Shown here in pieces: positions 20,329-31,200 of a stretch of DNA of 64,000 nucleotides (the stretch's first letter is position 1; each line of letters opens with the position of its first letter). The notes under the pieces were generated by a model that saw only the letters and a list, made by a program, of their open reading frames with translations, searched no databases and was not told where the DNA came from. The position numbers were made by a program, and so were the translations under genes. Source of the stretch: Nemertoderma westbladi (lineage: Eukaryota > Xenacoelomorpha > Nemertodermatida > Nemertodermatidae); assembly GCA_032718475.1 (NCBI GenBank), contig JAUCBJ010006218.1, positions 1 through 64,000 of the forward strand, written 5' to 3'.

Positions 20329-22881
20329 ATGGGAGAGTTCGGGATGGCGAGCAAACTGATCAGGAAGAGAAAGGCGGAGTCAGGAGGAAAGGAGATACTG
20401 GTGGACTTCACCAAGAGGCATCCGGAAGAGAATACTAGAGGGTACTACGAACGGCTGGAGAGGGGTCACGCAGCACGAGCGCTACAAGACCACTTCAGAG
20501 AAGTGCACGAACAGAGGCTGGTCGGGACCTACGGGACGCCGTCGCTGGACAACGCGATCTTCCAGCATTTCCACTATGTGGTAAAGGGAGGCGAGGAGAA
20601 GTTCGGGATTCCGAAGTACGCGAGGGATTCGCCGAAGAAAGATTGGAAGAGTTTCGTAGAGTCCATCAGTAGGGGAGGATATATGATCCTAGACGACGAG
20701 GGAACCGTGGAAGACGAGGCGGGTTCAAGACGAGGATCAGCGGGGTCGGCCAGAACCATACTCCTACATTTGGCCGCGCCAAATGGGGACATATTCCTAT
20801 TCGACCTAGGAACGTATGGGAATAAGGATGGGCCGAAATTAAACCGATTGCCGAAAGCGGTGCAAGTCCTGGTACGAGAGAACTCGACGACGAAAGTGGG
20901 ATCGGCGATTCGCGACGATGCGGAGAGAATCATCGGTCCGGACACCCCCAACCTTCTGGACACGCAGACGGTCTTCATGGCTATGACAACGCCGGACGGG
21001 TTGGGAGTGGTGGAGAACACAGGCCAGTGCGGAGCGGTGGCGATGGGCCAGCTATTGGGGCTCGTGTGTCACAAACCGACAGACTGGGGAAAGTTTAGAG
21101 AGGAGTACGGAGCAGAGTTAGCGAACTCGCTGAAGTGGGGAGCGAGGCCAGGGAAACAAGAGGTGTATCAATTCCGGAGAGGAGCGATAAAGGTATATCA
21201 GAAGCGATATATCCTGCAGGAGGACTGGATAATGATAGGTTTACTAAACCTATTCATGACTATCGTCATTGGGAAGGAACCAACGGCATTCCTGCTATCG
21301 GGATCACCCCTGAGCTACAGAAGAGCCTTTAAAACGGCTTTCGAGGGTCTGGTAGACCACCCGAGGCTGAAGGGCGAGTCGGTGTACTACAACCACCGAC
21401 ATCTGGTAGACAGGGAGGTAGATACGCCATATCAGAGGTGGGAGCAGCTAGAAACGGACAGACGAGAAGCGAAGCGATTGGAAGAAATCGCTAGGTGGGA
21501 GAGGAGAGAAGCAGAGGAGAGGGAGGAGGAAGCTAGGGCGCAGAGCTACGGCTTCGAGGAACAAGCGGCCTTGGACGAACTTCGTTGGGCTTCGTCAGGG
21601 AGTTCGGGGGAGTCTCTAGGGAAAGAACTGGGGTGGACGGTGGGATCACCGAAACAGTCGACGTCGGGATTGCAAGCGATGCCAATACCAGCGGGCGCCG
21701 AGGGCGATCAACCACAAAGGAAGCTAGGGGAGCTTGAGGAATGGAGAGTTACGGGCAAGAACCAAGGCGGGAAGGGACATAGTGTGTCCACCAGGATACC
21801 GGGGTTGGAGCCACTGCGAGAGGAGGACGAGGACGACGACGAGTTCAGAGAGATGCCGCCCATCGAGAGGATAGGCCACTCGGACACGGACTGGGTTGGC
21901 GGGAGGGTGGTGACGGCCAGTGGGGCGAGGGCCTTCTGGAGCAAACCCGGCAAGCGGGCCTGGGTGCACGAGGAGCCAGCGATGGATTTCGCGGGGAGCA
22001 CTATCAGGTTGGGCGAGCAACCGGGGACGGCACCACGGATAGTGTTCGGGGAGAGGATGCCCGGGAGGGGCGAGGAGATCGACGTAAACAGGGACGCTAA
22101 CGTCCAGAAGTTCGCCTATCAGCGACTCCATAGATCGCTCGGGACGAAAGACGACGTGGGGCGGGAGACATTGGTACTCGGCTGTGATTACTGTGGGAGA
22201 CAGACCCACCAGGAAAGGAGCTGCCTGTACCGATTCCAGAAAGGGACTAGTTGTCTCTACTGCCGCGAGTCGAGCCACAGGATGGGGGCGTGTCCACGGT
22301 TGCATAACCGATGTCCGAAGTGTAACTTTCGGGGACACTACGGACGCCAGTGCGACTGGATGGACGATGAGGAGAAGTTCAGGATCTTCGAAGAATGGGC
22401 CGACGTCGGGGCCATGACGCGGCAACGCATGAAGGCCCAGGAGTTTAAGTGGGGTTTCTTCCTAATCAACCAGGAGGCTCACTTGGAGATCATAAAGAGG
22501 AGGTTACCGTTTACCTATCAAGAGGTAGCAACGGCGGCGTCGTATGCCGGAGTAATAAAAACACAAAGGTATTTGGACAGATGGACGCCACAGAACCGAG
22601 GGGAGTTTAGGGATTTCTTGGTGGAGCATGTGCTGCAGGCAATGAAGATGATCCTATGGGACGCCACCAGGGGGAGACAACAGGGCCACTCGGAGGGGCC
22701 ACCGGCGAAGCGATATCGGGCACTGATAACACCGGCGCCCAAGGAGCCAACGACCGGAATCAGTAAGGAGGTGGCGGCGAAAGTCCGAAGGCAGAAAGCG
22801 GATCCCAGAGGAGCGGTGGTGACCAAGAAACGACCCAGGGAGGAGGATACCAGAGGGAACTATCTCAAGAGGGACAATTAG
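20329..22881 (+). CDS. predicted DEDD 3'-5' exonuclease with three CCHC zinc knuckles (850 aa)
   Basis: Intact ATG-to-stop frame between the pol remnant and the 3' LTR. Residues about 115-310 follow the DEDD exonuclease plan: YMILDDEG (Asp122-x-Glu124, exo I), ARTILLHLAAPNGDIFLFDL, TTKVGSAIRDDAERI (Asp196/197, exo II), NLLDTQTVF, then LKWGARP, and YILQEDWIMIGLLNLF (Tyr294, Asp299, exo III). This is the layout of the RNase D / WRN / EXD1 kind of nuclease, which trims RNA or DNA 3' ends. An Arg/Glu-rich helix (about 385-410) and an acidic stretch follow. Three perfect CX2CX4HX4C knuckles lie at Cys619-Cys632, Cys642-Cys655 and Cys662-Cys675, then a basic tail. There is no signal peptide or membrane segment, so it is not an envelope protein. 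The exonuclease call rests on motif pattern only; the tyrosine spacing in exo III is atypical (Y-x4-D). Confidence 0.72.
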   Translation: MGEFGMASKLIRKRKAESGGKEILVDFTKRHPEENTRGYYERLERGHAARALQDHFREVHEQRLVGTYGTPSLDNAIFQHFHYVVKGGEEKFGIPKYARDSPKKDWKSFVESISRGGYMILDDEGTVEDEAGSRRGSAGSARTILLHLAAPNGDIFLFDLGTYGNKDGPKLNRLPKAVQVLVRENSTTKVGSAIRDDAERIIGPDTPNLLDTQTVFMAMTTPDGLGVVENTGQCGAVAMGQLLGLVCHKPTDWGKFREEYGAELANSLKWGARPGKQEVYQFRRGAIKVYQKRYILQEDWIMIGLLNLFMTIVIGKEPTAFLLSGSPLSYRRAFKTAFEGLVDHPRLKGESVYYNHRHLVDREVDTPYQRWEQLETDRREAKRLEEIARWERREAEEREEEARAQSYGFEEQAALDELRWASSGSSGESLGKELGWTVGSPKQSTSGLQAMPIPAGAEGDQPQRKLGELEEWRVTGKNQGGKGHSVSTRIPGLEPLREEDEDDDEFREMPPIERIGHSDTDWVGGRVVTASGARAFWSKPGKRAWVHEEPAMDFAGSTIRLGEQPGTAPRIVFGERMPGRGEEIDVNRDANVQKFAYQRLHRSLGTKDDVGRETLVLGCDYCGRQTHQERSCLYRFQKGTSCLYCRESSHRMGACPRLHNRCPKCNFRGHYGRQCDWMDDEEKFRIFEEWADVGAMTRQRMKAQEFKWGFFLINQEAHLEIIKRRLPFTYQEVATAASYAGVIKTQRYLDRWTPQNRGEFRDFLVEHVLQAMKMILWDATRGRQQGHSEGPPAKRYRALITPAPKEPTTGISKEVAAKVRRQKADPRGAVVTKKRPREEDTRGNYLKRDN

Positions 22882-23596
22882 GTTCCCAGGGCCGAGAGAG
22901 AGAAACTGAGACTTGGACGTGGTACGCCTGGAAGGCGCCACATGGGACGTACGAACTATTAAGTACAAATTAAAATGATGCAAGTAATAAAATAAGTGCA
23001 ATTTGTATGTACGTACGTAGTAATCAGTAGTTTAGTCATGAAATATACATTCGAAGTAAGTACTAGTCATACAACCTTTCTCAATTAGCTACTGGGACTG
23101 GGGGGATAACTGACTATGGCACTATGGACGAGACACCAGACGATTTCACACTTCTTGAGTGCGACGGCACAGGAGGGGGGGTGAGACTCGTCAGAAGGGG
23201 TAAGGTAGTCAAAGAGGGACGGAGTAATAGTGCGGAGTGCGGAGAGAGTGCGGATGCAATTCTAGTGTGGGGGGGGAGGAATAAGAGGCTGAGTGAGGGA
23301 CATGGAGGTCCGAGAGTTAGAGCGGGAGAGAGGAGAGTCTGTATGGGAGAAGAGTAGAGTCAGGGCGAAAGTGTTGGGGAAACAAAGGTCGTGTGAGAGG
23401 TGAGCGCGATCGGCCCGACATGGGACGCCAGGCGTACAGGGTAGCGTTATCATACCCATAGGGAGCGGCCCGGAAAGCCGACTCCGAGGAAAAATAATTC
23501 CACCCCACACCCGATACTAGATCGGGATCCAGCGGGATTGTAGCGCACTTTAAGGTGGATGCTATCTTCTCACCGGGAAGATAGCATGTGGGTGAG
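22882..23596 (+). other. 3' untranslated part of the LTR element
   Basis: A small ATG-initiated frame of 77 codons (23124-23357), Gly/Arg/Glu-rich, has no recognisable domain and may not be expressed. G runs occur at about 23176 and 23270. A strong stem-loop ends the region (see 23559-23587). I could not identify a convincing polypurine tract next to the 3' LTR. Confidence 0.5.
23559..23587 (+). promoter_or_regulatory. 11-bp stem-loop just before the 3' LTR
   Basis: ATGCTATCTTC (23559-23569) and GAAGATAGCAT (23577-23587) form a perfect 11-bp stem with a 7-base loop, nine bases before the 3' LTR. It would be present in the genomic RNA. Its role is unknown. Confidence 0.7.
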
Positions 23597-24136
23597 TGTT
23601 AGCTTATTCAATCCCGCTAACCCAAACCCATAAAGTAAGTCGATAAGCAATATTGGGGGCCACGAGATTGGGTAACCAATAACTCGTGTCACCCCAACAA
23701 AATGGGAAGGAGAAACACAATGAGGGTCAGGGGCCAAACCCCTAACCGAGAGAGAACAGGTGGAGTAAACGGGAACACTCCAAAGGGCGCCAACAAGGGT
23801 ATCAACCAATCAGAGGGGGGAAAGGCATCGGCTAGGTAGAGTAACAAGGCCAACCCGTGCAATATAACCAGTTGGCAGTAATCATCTCATTCAGTTATCT
23901 CAGTACTATTGGTGTTACAGTAGAAATAGTTTAGCTAGGGAAGTACCGGGACTTCAATTACCGTTTCCCGCCTTCCACATACAACTCTATATTACCAGTT
24001 ATCATTCACTATCTATATCTATATACCCGAATATTATACACGACGAATAACGCAAACTCTTTCATCTTCCACACACGGCGGGGACGCGTGAATTGACAAA
24101 CCGGATAAACCGGGATCCTTCCTGGATCCCGTCACA
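23597..24136 (+). repeat. 3' LTR (540 bp)
   Basis: Same length and nearly the same sequence as the 5' LTR. It ends CCCGTCACA and is followed by the AATGA duplication and then by LINE copy A sequence. Confidence 0.95.
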
Positions 24137-24876
24137 AATGAGACACCTCCAATGTTATATAGTGTCTGGTTGGAGATGTGTGCATTGTACTTGACACAAT
24201 GAACCCGACGTAGCAATCTTGTGAATTGAGATTGAGATCTTGAGATTTGGTGTCCTCAGCAGTTAGAGCCCAGCATGGACTCCCGCAGAGGAGTACTGGA
24301 ACTACTGCTGCTTTAAATAAACGGACCTTAAGTTTCCGATTAATTCTCGGTGACTTCCAAATCCTGGAAAGCCTATTCAAGGCTGCCCATGCCTTTCCCT
24401 TACGTATTCGAAGGTCCTCACCTGACTTCCGGATCCATGATCCCAGGTAACAGAAGTCGTCCACGTGCTCAAGCATACCATCCTTTGAGCTTATGCTCAT
24501 CCGATCAGAGACTTGCTGAGGACTTTCAAAGTTAACTATCAAATTTTTGGTCATTCTGGAGTTAATAAAAAGACCAAAACTAGAAGCAGCATGTTCTAAT
24601 GAGCTGAGGAGCCGTTGGGCTCCCTCTAGTGATTCTGATAGTACTCCTAAGTCATCAGCAAAGTCTAGATCAGTTAGGTACTTGGCAGGATTTCCTCGAC
24701 TTCTGGAGCCAGTAGGTGGAGTTAACATCACCCCATCATCATTATGATGATCTAAGGACATGCGTAGAACAAAGTCAACAACAATTATGAACAAGAATGG
24801 TGCAAGTGTGTCTCCCTGGAGGACGCCCCATAACACTTCAAATGGTTCTGTGTCACCGTCAACAGTAGACACAAAT
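24137..24876 (-). mobile_element. LINE copy A, 5' piece (truncated)
   Basis: It continues the LINE sequence interrupted at 7594, encoding (minus strand) the reverse transcriptase from VSTVDGDTEPF through the DLDFADDLGVLS box to the C-terminal region. Frame and sequence changes (for example near 24205-24235) show it is older than copy B. The LINE match stops at ACAAAT (24871-24876). Confidence 0.92.
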
Positions 24877-24999
24877 TAAAAGTACAATTCCGGTATACAA
24901 TGCCAATAACATCTGTTTATTTGATTCAACCACATCTCAACTTGTTTCTATATTTTGAGTGAGATGATATTGTTGATTGAAGGTTGATATTTTTTCTAG

Positions 25000-25126
25000 A
25001 CGTTCCCAACGACTTCGGTATTTCTACTCACGGTATCGCCTTACTATCCTACAACTACAGCATCGACTGTAGGGCCTCCGGTGAGGTATTCAAGTCGTTA
25101 TGGTGGAAACGAGTAGACGGAGTGAG
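25000..25126 (+). CDS. RTK exon 2: first half of an Ig-like domain
   Basis: The acceptor is TTTTTCTAG and the donor GTTAGT; phase goes from 1 to 2. The translation has YNYSIDCRASGEVF and LWWKRVDGVR, the B-strand Cys and C-strand Trp of an Ig fold. It pairs with exon 3, which supplies the second Cys. It is the first exon after the 23 kb repeat-filled intron. Confidence 0.85.
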
Positions 25127-25614
25127 GTTAGTAAATAAATTGTAGTTATTTTGAAGTCGACGTAGAATTTATAAAATAGAGTACTTATATATTCAAGCTG
25201 GGCTAATTCTTATGGAGTCAAAATATAATTAAATCTCGTTATTCCAAAACATAATAAAACATCCATTAGCGCTAGAGATGACAATAATAATTGTTGGTGG
25301 GATTGTTCAAATATGAATAATAAATTAATGTTTAATAAAATAATTAAATTGTAAAACAGCACTGAAAGATCGATAGTGGCCTTTTAGGGTATCAATCGAA
25401 GTGAACAATTAAGGATACGTTTGTATTCCAATTTGTTGGTCTGCTGATAAAGCCAGAATTTCAAACTATAATATAAATAAAATGAATCTTGAATGCCGTA
25501 CTACCCATTTAGCCACCAACCATGCCCCAACGTATCCCAACATGAAGCAAATAGCATAACAACTTCCTGTCGATCTGTTAAGTTTATATAACGAATTTTT
25601 AACTTTATTTGCAG

Positions 25615-25802
25615 TTTTAACAACAACATCGAAACATCCATCTACCAAACTCCGGAATGTTTAGTTTCCACTTTGTACATATTCAATGTCAGCCTCGAAG
25701 ATGGTGGAGTATACATCTGCGAGGGAGTAGTTAACAACATTGTAGAATCATATGATGTCCCTAAGGTCGTGGTAACCATGGAGACCACTGTGCAACCACA
25801 AT
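25615..25802 (+). CDS. RTK exon 3: second half of the Ig-like domain
   Basis: The acceptor is TTTGCAG and the donor GTAAGT; phase goes from 2 to 1. It contains VSTLYIFNVSLEDGGVYICE, the Asp-x-Gly-x-Tyr-x-Cys signature of the E-F strands. It ends in a Val/Thr-rich G strand and linker (KVVVTMETTVQPQ). With exon 2 it gives one complete extracellular Ig domain. Confidence 0.88.
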
Positions 25803-26559
25803 GTAAGTCTCAAAATAAACGAGGAATGAGTTAGAACAACCATGTAATGTTTCAATCGTTTGGGATTGTCAATCATCCCGGTTAATTAAATATTAACAAT
25901 TAACACGATTTATTATGGGGTAGAATTTTAGCAGCTCGTAGAGTTCGTTCTATTCTCCGTAGCTATTCTCCTGGGATAGTTTCGTTTTTCGGAAAATTTC
26001 GTTACGGAGAATTACGACCCGAAAAAATCCGAGAAAGTTTCCACTTCCTGAAAAATAAACACAACCTAACTAAGCTCGGGTTCATTGTGTAAAGTGATAA
26101 TGAATGATGCATTGCATACATCTCCAACCAGACACTATACAGACACATTGGAGATGTTCCATTTGTCTCCCCTAGCTTGCACTTGAACGGAACCGCCTCC
26201 GCTTCGCAGGACATTGCTTTCGCCGTGAGGACCAGCCAGTGCATAATCTTGTACTTTGGCAGCCTCATGGAGTGAATAAGCATGGTGGACAGCCCATGAC
26301 TTTCGTGAGACGCATCTTAAAGGACACTGGCCTTGGAGATGCGGATAATCTAGCAAATGTCATGGGTGATAGGGAGTTGTGGCGGCGCAATTTTGTTGAT
26401 AAGCCTACACAGCATTTTTACTGCACGCTGCACTGGGGTAGCCAATTGTGATTTACATGGTAGTGAAATAATTCTAACGTGAAACATTGAATCAAAATTG
26501 TCAAAGTTGACAAAGTTTCCATTGTTGTAGAATATTTCCTTATTATTTATTATCTGCAG
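25803..26559 (+). other. intron 3 with a LINE remnant
   Basis: AT-rich intron. The only feature is a decayed 3' piece of the RTE-like LINE at about 26108-26425. Confidence 0.6.
26108..26425 (+). mobile_element. RTE-like LINE 3' fragment
   Basis: A plus-strand match to the last 300 bases of the LINE ORF (HISNQTLY..., then WQPHGVNKHGGQPMTF and the NVMGDRELW block), with an altered middle (a diverged stretch near 26145-26200) and no terminal tail. It is an old, truncated copy. Confidence 0.88.
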
Positions 26560-26847
26560 TCGCTTCAATTCCTGAATTTATAACGGACGATTACAACGCG
26601 AAATTATTCGTCGATTTATCCGATTCTCCCGACACAGTTGAGTTGGAATGCGACGCCGGGGGTCTACCACCACCCAGGACCTCGTGGTACTTTAACGGAC
26701 AAGCAATACACGCGTCCCTCGCTCAACCAATTAGCGACTCGCGTTTAGCCATCCGGCGAGTCTCCCAAACCGATTCTGGGGTCTACCGATGTCGTGTGGC
26801 GAATCTAGCGGGATTGATAGAGAGGGATTTCAATCTTACTGTCGAAG
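26560..26847 (+). CDS. RTK exon 4: membrane-proximal Ig domain
   Basis: The acceptor is TATCTGCAG and the donor GTAAAT; phase 1 to 1, a whole-domain exon. It contains DTVELECDAGGLPPPRTSWY (Cys, then Pro and Trp) and, after SRLAIRRVSQ, the block TDSGVYRCRVANLAGLIERD, a textbook I-set Ig domain with both cysteines and the D-S-G-V-Y-x-C motif. It is the last extracellular domain before the transmembrane exon. Confidence 0.95.
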
Positions 26848-27288
26848 GTAAATAAACTTACTTTATTTCACTTAAAACATATTTACATTTGGTCTAGTAA
26901 TTTGATGGATTTAAAGTACTACTGTAAATGTATTTATTAACAACACTTTACACTTGAGAGAGCGGGGAAAACACGACGCAAATGGAAAAAAAATATCTGG
27001 CCCGTCCGTGTGAAGTTTACCAGACATTCTGCTAATTTACTTACTTTGCAGTTTACCCCGATGTTACGAATACCGGGTTTTCACTAAAAAACCAGGTTAC
27101 AGAAGAGCTGAATCTAACCAAAACAATAAACGAATTAGTATATGTACAGGTTATAAGATTGAAATAAGCGCTATAAAACTGAGCAAACTGATGTGCCGGA
27201 AGCAAGCTTATTTGGCACCTAACTAGCGGAATAATTTATATATATATATGTCAAGTTTTTAGATCTTAATGACATTTGGTATTACATC
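26848..27288 (+). other. intron 4, left end, with a dispersed repeat copy
   Basis: Non-coding. A copy of the dispersed repeat lies at about 27045-27190 (TTTGCAGTTTACCCC, GGTTACAGAAGAGCTGAATC, then TAACCAAAACAATAAACGA), followed by a TA-rich stretch at 27236-27250. Confidence 0.6.
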
Positions 27289-28200
27289 GTCGTGAGTGAC
27301 TGTGCTGAGCTAACTTGTTTAGTGTGTCGTGACTGAGTGTGCTGAGCTAACTTGCTTATTGTGTCGTGACTGCGTGTGCTGAGCTAACTTGTTTAGTGTG
27401 TCGTGACTGAGTGTGCTGAGCTAACTTGCTTATTGTGTCGTGACTGCGTGTGCTGAGCTAACTTGTTTAGTGTGTCGTGACTGAGTGTGCTGAGCTAACT
27501 TGTTTATTGAGGAGTGAGAGAGTGTGCTGAGCTAACTTGTTTAGTGTGTCGTGACTAAGTGTGCTGAACTAACTTGCTTATTGTGTCGTGACTGCGTGGG
27601 CTGAGTTAACTTGTTTAGTGTGTCGTGACTGAGTGTGCTGAGCTAACTTGTTTATTGTGGCGTGAGAGAGTGTGCTGAGCTAACTTGTTTAGTGTGTCGT
27701 GACTGAGTGTGCTGAGCTAACTTGCTTATTGTGTCGTGACTGCGTGTGCTGAGCTAACTTGTTTAGTGTGTCGTGACTGAGTGTGCTGAGCTAACTTGCT
27801 TATTGTGTCGTGACTGCGTGTGCTGAGCTAACTTGTTTAGTGTGTCGTGACTGAGTGTGCTGAGCTAACTTGTTTATTGAGGAGTGAGAGAGTGTGCTGA
27901 GCTAACTTGTTTAGTGTGTCGTGACTAAGTGTGCTGAACTAACTTGCTTATTGTGTCGTGACTGCGTGGGCTGAGTTAACTTGTTTAGTGTGTCGTGACT
28001 GAGTGTGCTGAGCTAACTTGTTTATTGTGGCGTGAGAGAGTGTGCTGAGCTAACTTGTTTAGTGTGTGGTGACTGAGTGTGCTGAGTTAACTTGTTTAGT
28101 GTGTCGTGACTGAGTGTGCTGAGTTAACTTGCTTATTGTGTCGTGACTGAGTGTGCTGATCTAACTTCTTTAGTGTGTTGTGACTAAGTGTGCTGAACTA

Positions 28201-31200
28201 GGTCAGGTCAGGTATTCTAGGTCATTGATCAAGAAAACTTGCCACCTCCATGCAGCATAAAGGAGGTGCCACCTGTAGCTGCATAGACCCTCTTACTAGG
28301 GCAAATCTGGTCCTGTAACTAGGACCCCCTTCGTTCTGGGATAAGGACGCCCTTGGTCCTGGATTAAGGACCCATATACTTGGCTGCAGGGGTATATGGC
28401 CTGACCAGGCAGATGGTGATCTACCAATGGCTGGTTAGGATTAGAGTGTTCTCATATCCACTCTGAGGGCACTTCACTGCGACCTGCACCTGGCAGCAAG
28501 GGTACAGGGCATGACCCAGCAGATGAGCTGCAACAGCCAATGGTGGGTCATGTACGCCAGAGTAGATATGGGTGATGGGCCTCATATCTGACTCCATTGC
28601 GACACCCACCCTGTGGAATGGCAAACCAGGGTGTGGTATTTGCCCCGAGAGCTGACTCGGCAAAAAAGCACCCCCCAACCCCCACTATGGATTACATTAG
28701 CAATGCGGAGGTCCGGCCACTAGAGGCCAGTGGAATTACCGGACACAATCGGCCTCACAGGCGTCAGTTAACTCCTGACCGGCTGCCTGTCTCACCCCCT
28801 ACTGGAGAGAGAGCAGCCAACAATTCTTTGAGTCCCTTTCCTGATGACCTTTCTGGCCCAAACCCTGGGTCACCAGGGAGGCCAGATTGTGATGGGGAGA
28901 GGGATTCTGGAGTTGGAGGCTACTCTCATGTTCCACCCCGACCAACAAAGCCATTGGTGAATCTGAGGCAAGTCACTAGACTAGCCTCAGTAAACACCCT
29001 AACACTCGGGTCCCCAATGCGACAAGGTGAGCTGACTGCCTTGGCAGATAAGCTTTCTCTTAGCGCAGTGGGTGTTCAAGAGCACCGAATGCAGACTGGA
29101 CAGACTGATGAGGTTCTGATTAAGGACATGGGGGGCGGTTGGCGACTCGCCCTCGCGTCAGCAGATGATAGTGGCAATGGTGGAATTGGTCTATTGATGA
29201 ATCCAACTGCACATGCAGCATTGGACAAAATAGACCAAATCTCTAACCGCATCATCCGTTGCCACTTCTCATGTTCTGGAAGACTGGCTAAGAAGTTTCC
29301 TAAGGTGGTTCTGATTGTGTGCTACTCTCCAACTAGTGTTGCCCCTGTAGAGGAGGTGGAAAATTTCTACCACAATCTACAAGCAGCAACTGATGGAGTG
29401 GATCAGCATGCATTCTTAACATTCCTGGGAGACTTTAATGCAAGTCTGCATCAATCACCTACATCGCCCTGGGTCTATAGCAATAGTGTTAACCGAAATT
29501 CTGTCCATCTTCAGGATTTTATCTCTGGAAATGGATTGTTTTCGGCTGGAACCCAGTTCAAGAAGCGAACTGGAAAGCTATGGACTCATAGTGGACCCAG
29601 TGGTCACAAGTCCCAGATAGACCATATTCTGTTTCGTAGGAAATACAGGAGCTCTATACAAGACTGTAATGCATTTACACTTCGACCCTTCTCCAGTGAT
29701 CACCGCCTTATTGTGGCCAAGGTAAGACTTAGTCTGCGTGCTAGCAGAACAACGAAATCTGCCTTGCCACGGCATGACTGGTCCTCTCTGTTGCAACAGC
29801 CAAGTGTGAGATCCAGCTTCACACTACAGCTGAGCAACAGGTATGAGGCTCTTGCCTCTGAGGCGGCAGATCACTGTGAGGGCTATACTGCCTTTACAGA
29901 AGCAGTTAAGTTAGCAGCTGCAGAAACAGTTCCTGTATACCCTCGAAACAGGAAAAGGGCCCCCTGGACTGACAACAAAATTCAGAAGTGCCGAAATGAC
30001 CTTCATAAGGCGCAGAAAGAGTCCCGACTCAAACAGACTACAGCGGCCAAGAATGCAGTTAAAGCTGCATCTAGGTCCCTGAACAGGCAGTACTCTGTTA
30101 ATCTACAGGAGCTAATAAACCAACAGGTTGATGCCATCAATGATGCTGACGACAGCAGGCAATCATCCCAGGCATGGAAATCGATCAATCTGCTTACTGG
30201 GCGGAAAAGCCAACCAACCACCAAGGTTAAGGCTGAATCACCAGCCGATCGCCTCAATGGTTGGAAAGCCCACTTTGAAAAGCTCCTCAATAATGACAGG
30301 GTATTGCCTGATAACTTTATAGAAGTAAAAGTGTCTGAGTCTGTACTCCCAGATATTCCCATTGGCGATATCTCCTTTGCAGAAGTGAAGGCTGCTGCAA
30401 AGAGCATTAAGACCAATCGTGCCAGTGGAGTAGATGGTGTTCCCCCTGAGGTCTTTAAAATACCTGAGTGTTTAAAGCTCATCTATCCCATCATAGTAGA
30501 CATGTACCGTACAACAAGAGTCCCACAAGAAATGAAAACAAATAAGTTGGTGCCAGTTCCCAAGAAGGGCAACCTAACACTCTATGGTTCTTTTCGGGGA
30601 ATCTCATTGATCTCGATTGCTGCAAAACTATACAATAGAATTCTATTAAATCGCATCAGGGATCCCATTGAGAGACTGCTACGTGGAAATCAGAATGGGT
30701 TCCGTAAAGGTCGTGGGACCATGGAGCCCATTTTGGCACTTAGAAGGATAATTGAAGAGTTATCAAAAAAGAAAGACAGGCATCTGGCTGTTATCTTTGT
30801 TGACTTCTTCAAGGCCTTTGATTCAGTCTCTCGCTCACGTATGTTCAGCATACTTTCATTATATGGGATTCCTGATGAAATTATTGCAGCAATCAGATCA
30901 GTATACGATGGTTCGACAACATTTGTGTCTACTGTTGATGGTGACACAGAACCATTTGAAGTGTTATGGGGCGTCCTCCAAGGAGACACACTTGCACCAT
31001 TCTTGTTCATTATTGTGGTTGACTATGTTCTACGCATGTCCTTAGATCATCATAATGATGATGGGGTGATGATAACTCCACCTACTGGCTCCAGAAGTCG
31101 AGGAAATCCTGCCAAGTACCTAACTGATCTAGACTTTGCTGATGACTTAGGAGTACTCTCAGAATCATTAGAGGGAGCCCAGCGGCTCCTCAGCTCATTA

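Larger units (their letters stand above)
7595..24136 (+). mobile_element. BEL/Pao LTR retrotransposon with an extra exonuclease-like ORF; contains a nested LINE
   Basis: Two direct 540-bp LTRs (7595-8134 and 23597-24136) with TGT...ACA ends are flanked by a perfect AATGA duplication. Inside, in order: gag-like charged frames, an Asn-rich frame, an Arg-rich frame, a BEL-type gag segment with a zinc knuckle, a shortened reverse transcriptase (YVDD), RNase H with the YDPLGLASPLLV block typical of BEL/Pao pol, integrase split by LINE copy B, a palindromic minisatellite, and an 850-codon frame with exonuclease and zinc-knuckle motifs. No recognisable aspartic protease is present. The integrase has an in-frame stop and several frame changes occur. 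Without the nested LINE and one copy of its target duplication the element would be about 13.2 kb. It is inserted in LINE copy A. Confidence 0.95.

Noticed and set aside
20329-22881. Envelope-like protein for the 850-codon ORF
   Set aside because: There is no signal peptide, transmembrane segment or glycosylation-rich ectodomain; zinc knuckles and exonuclease motifs point elsewhere.
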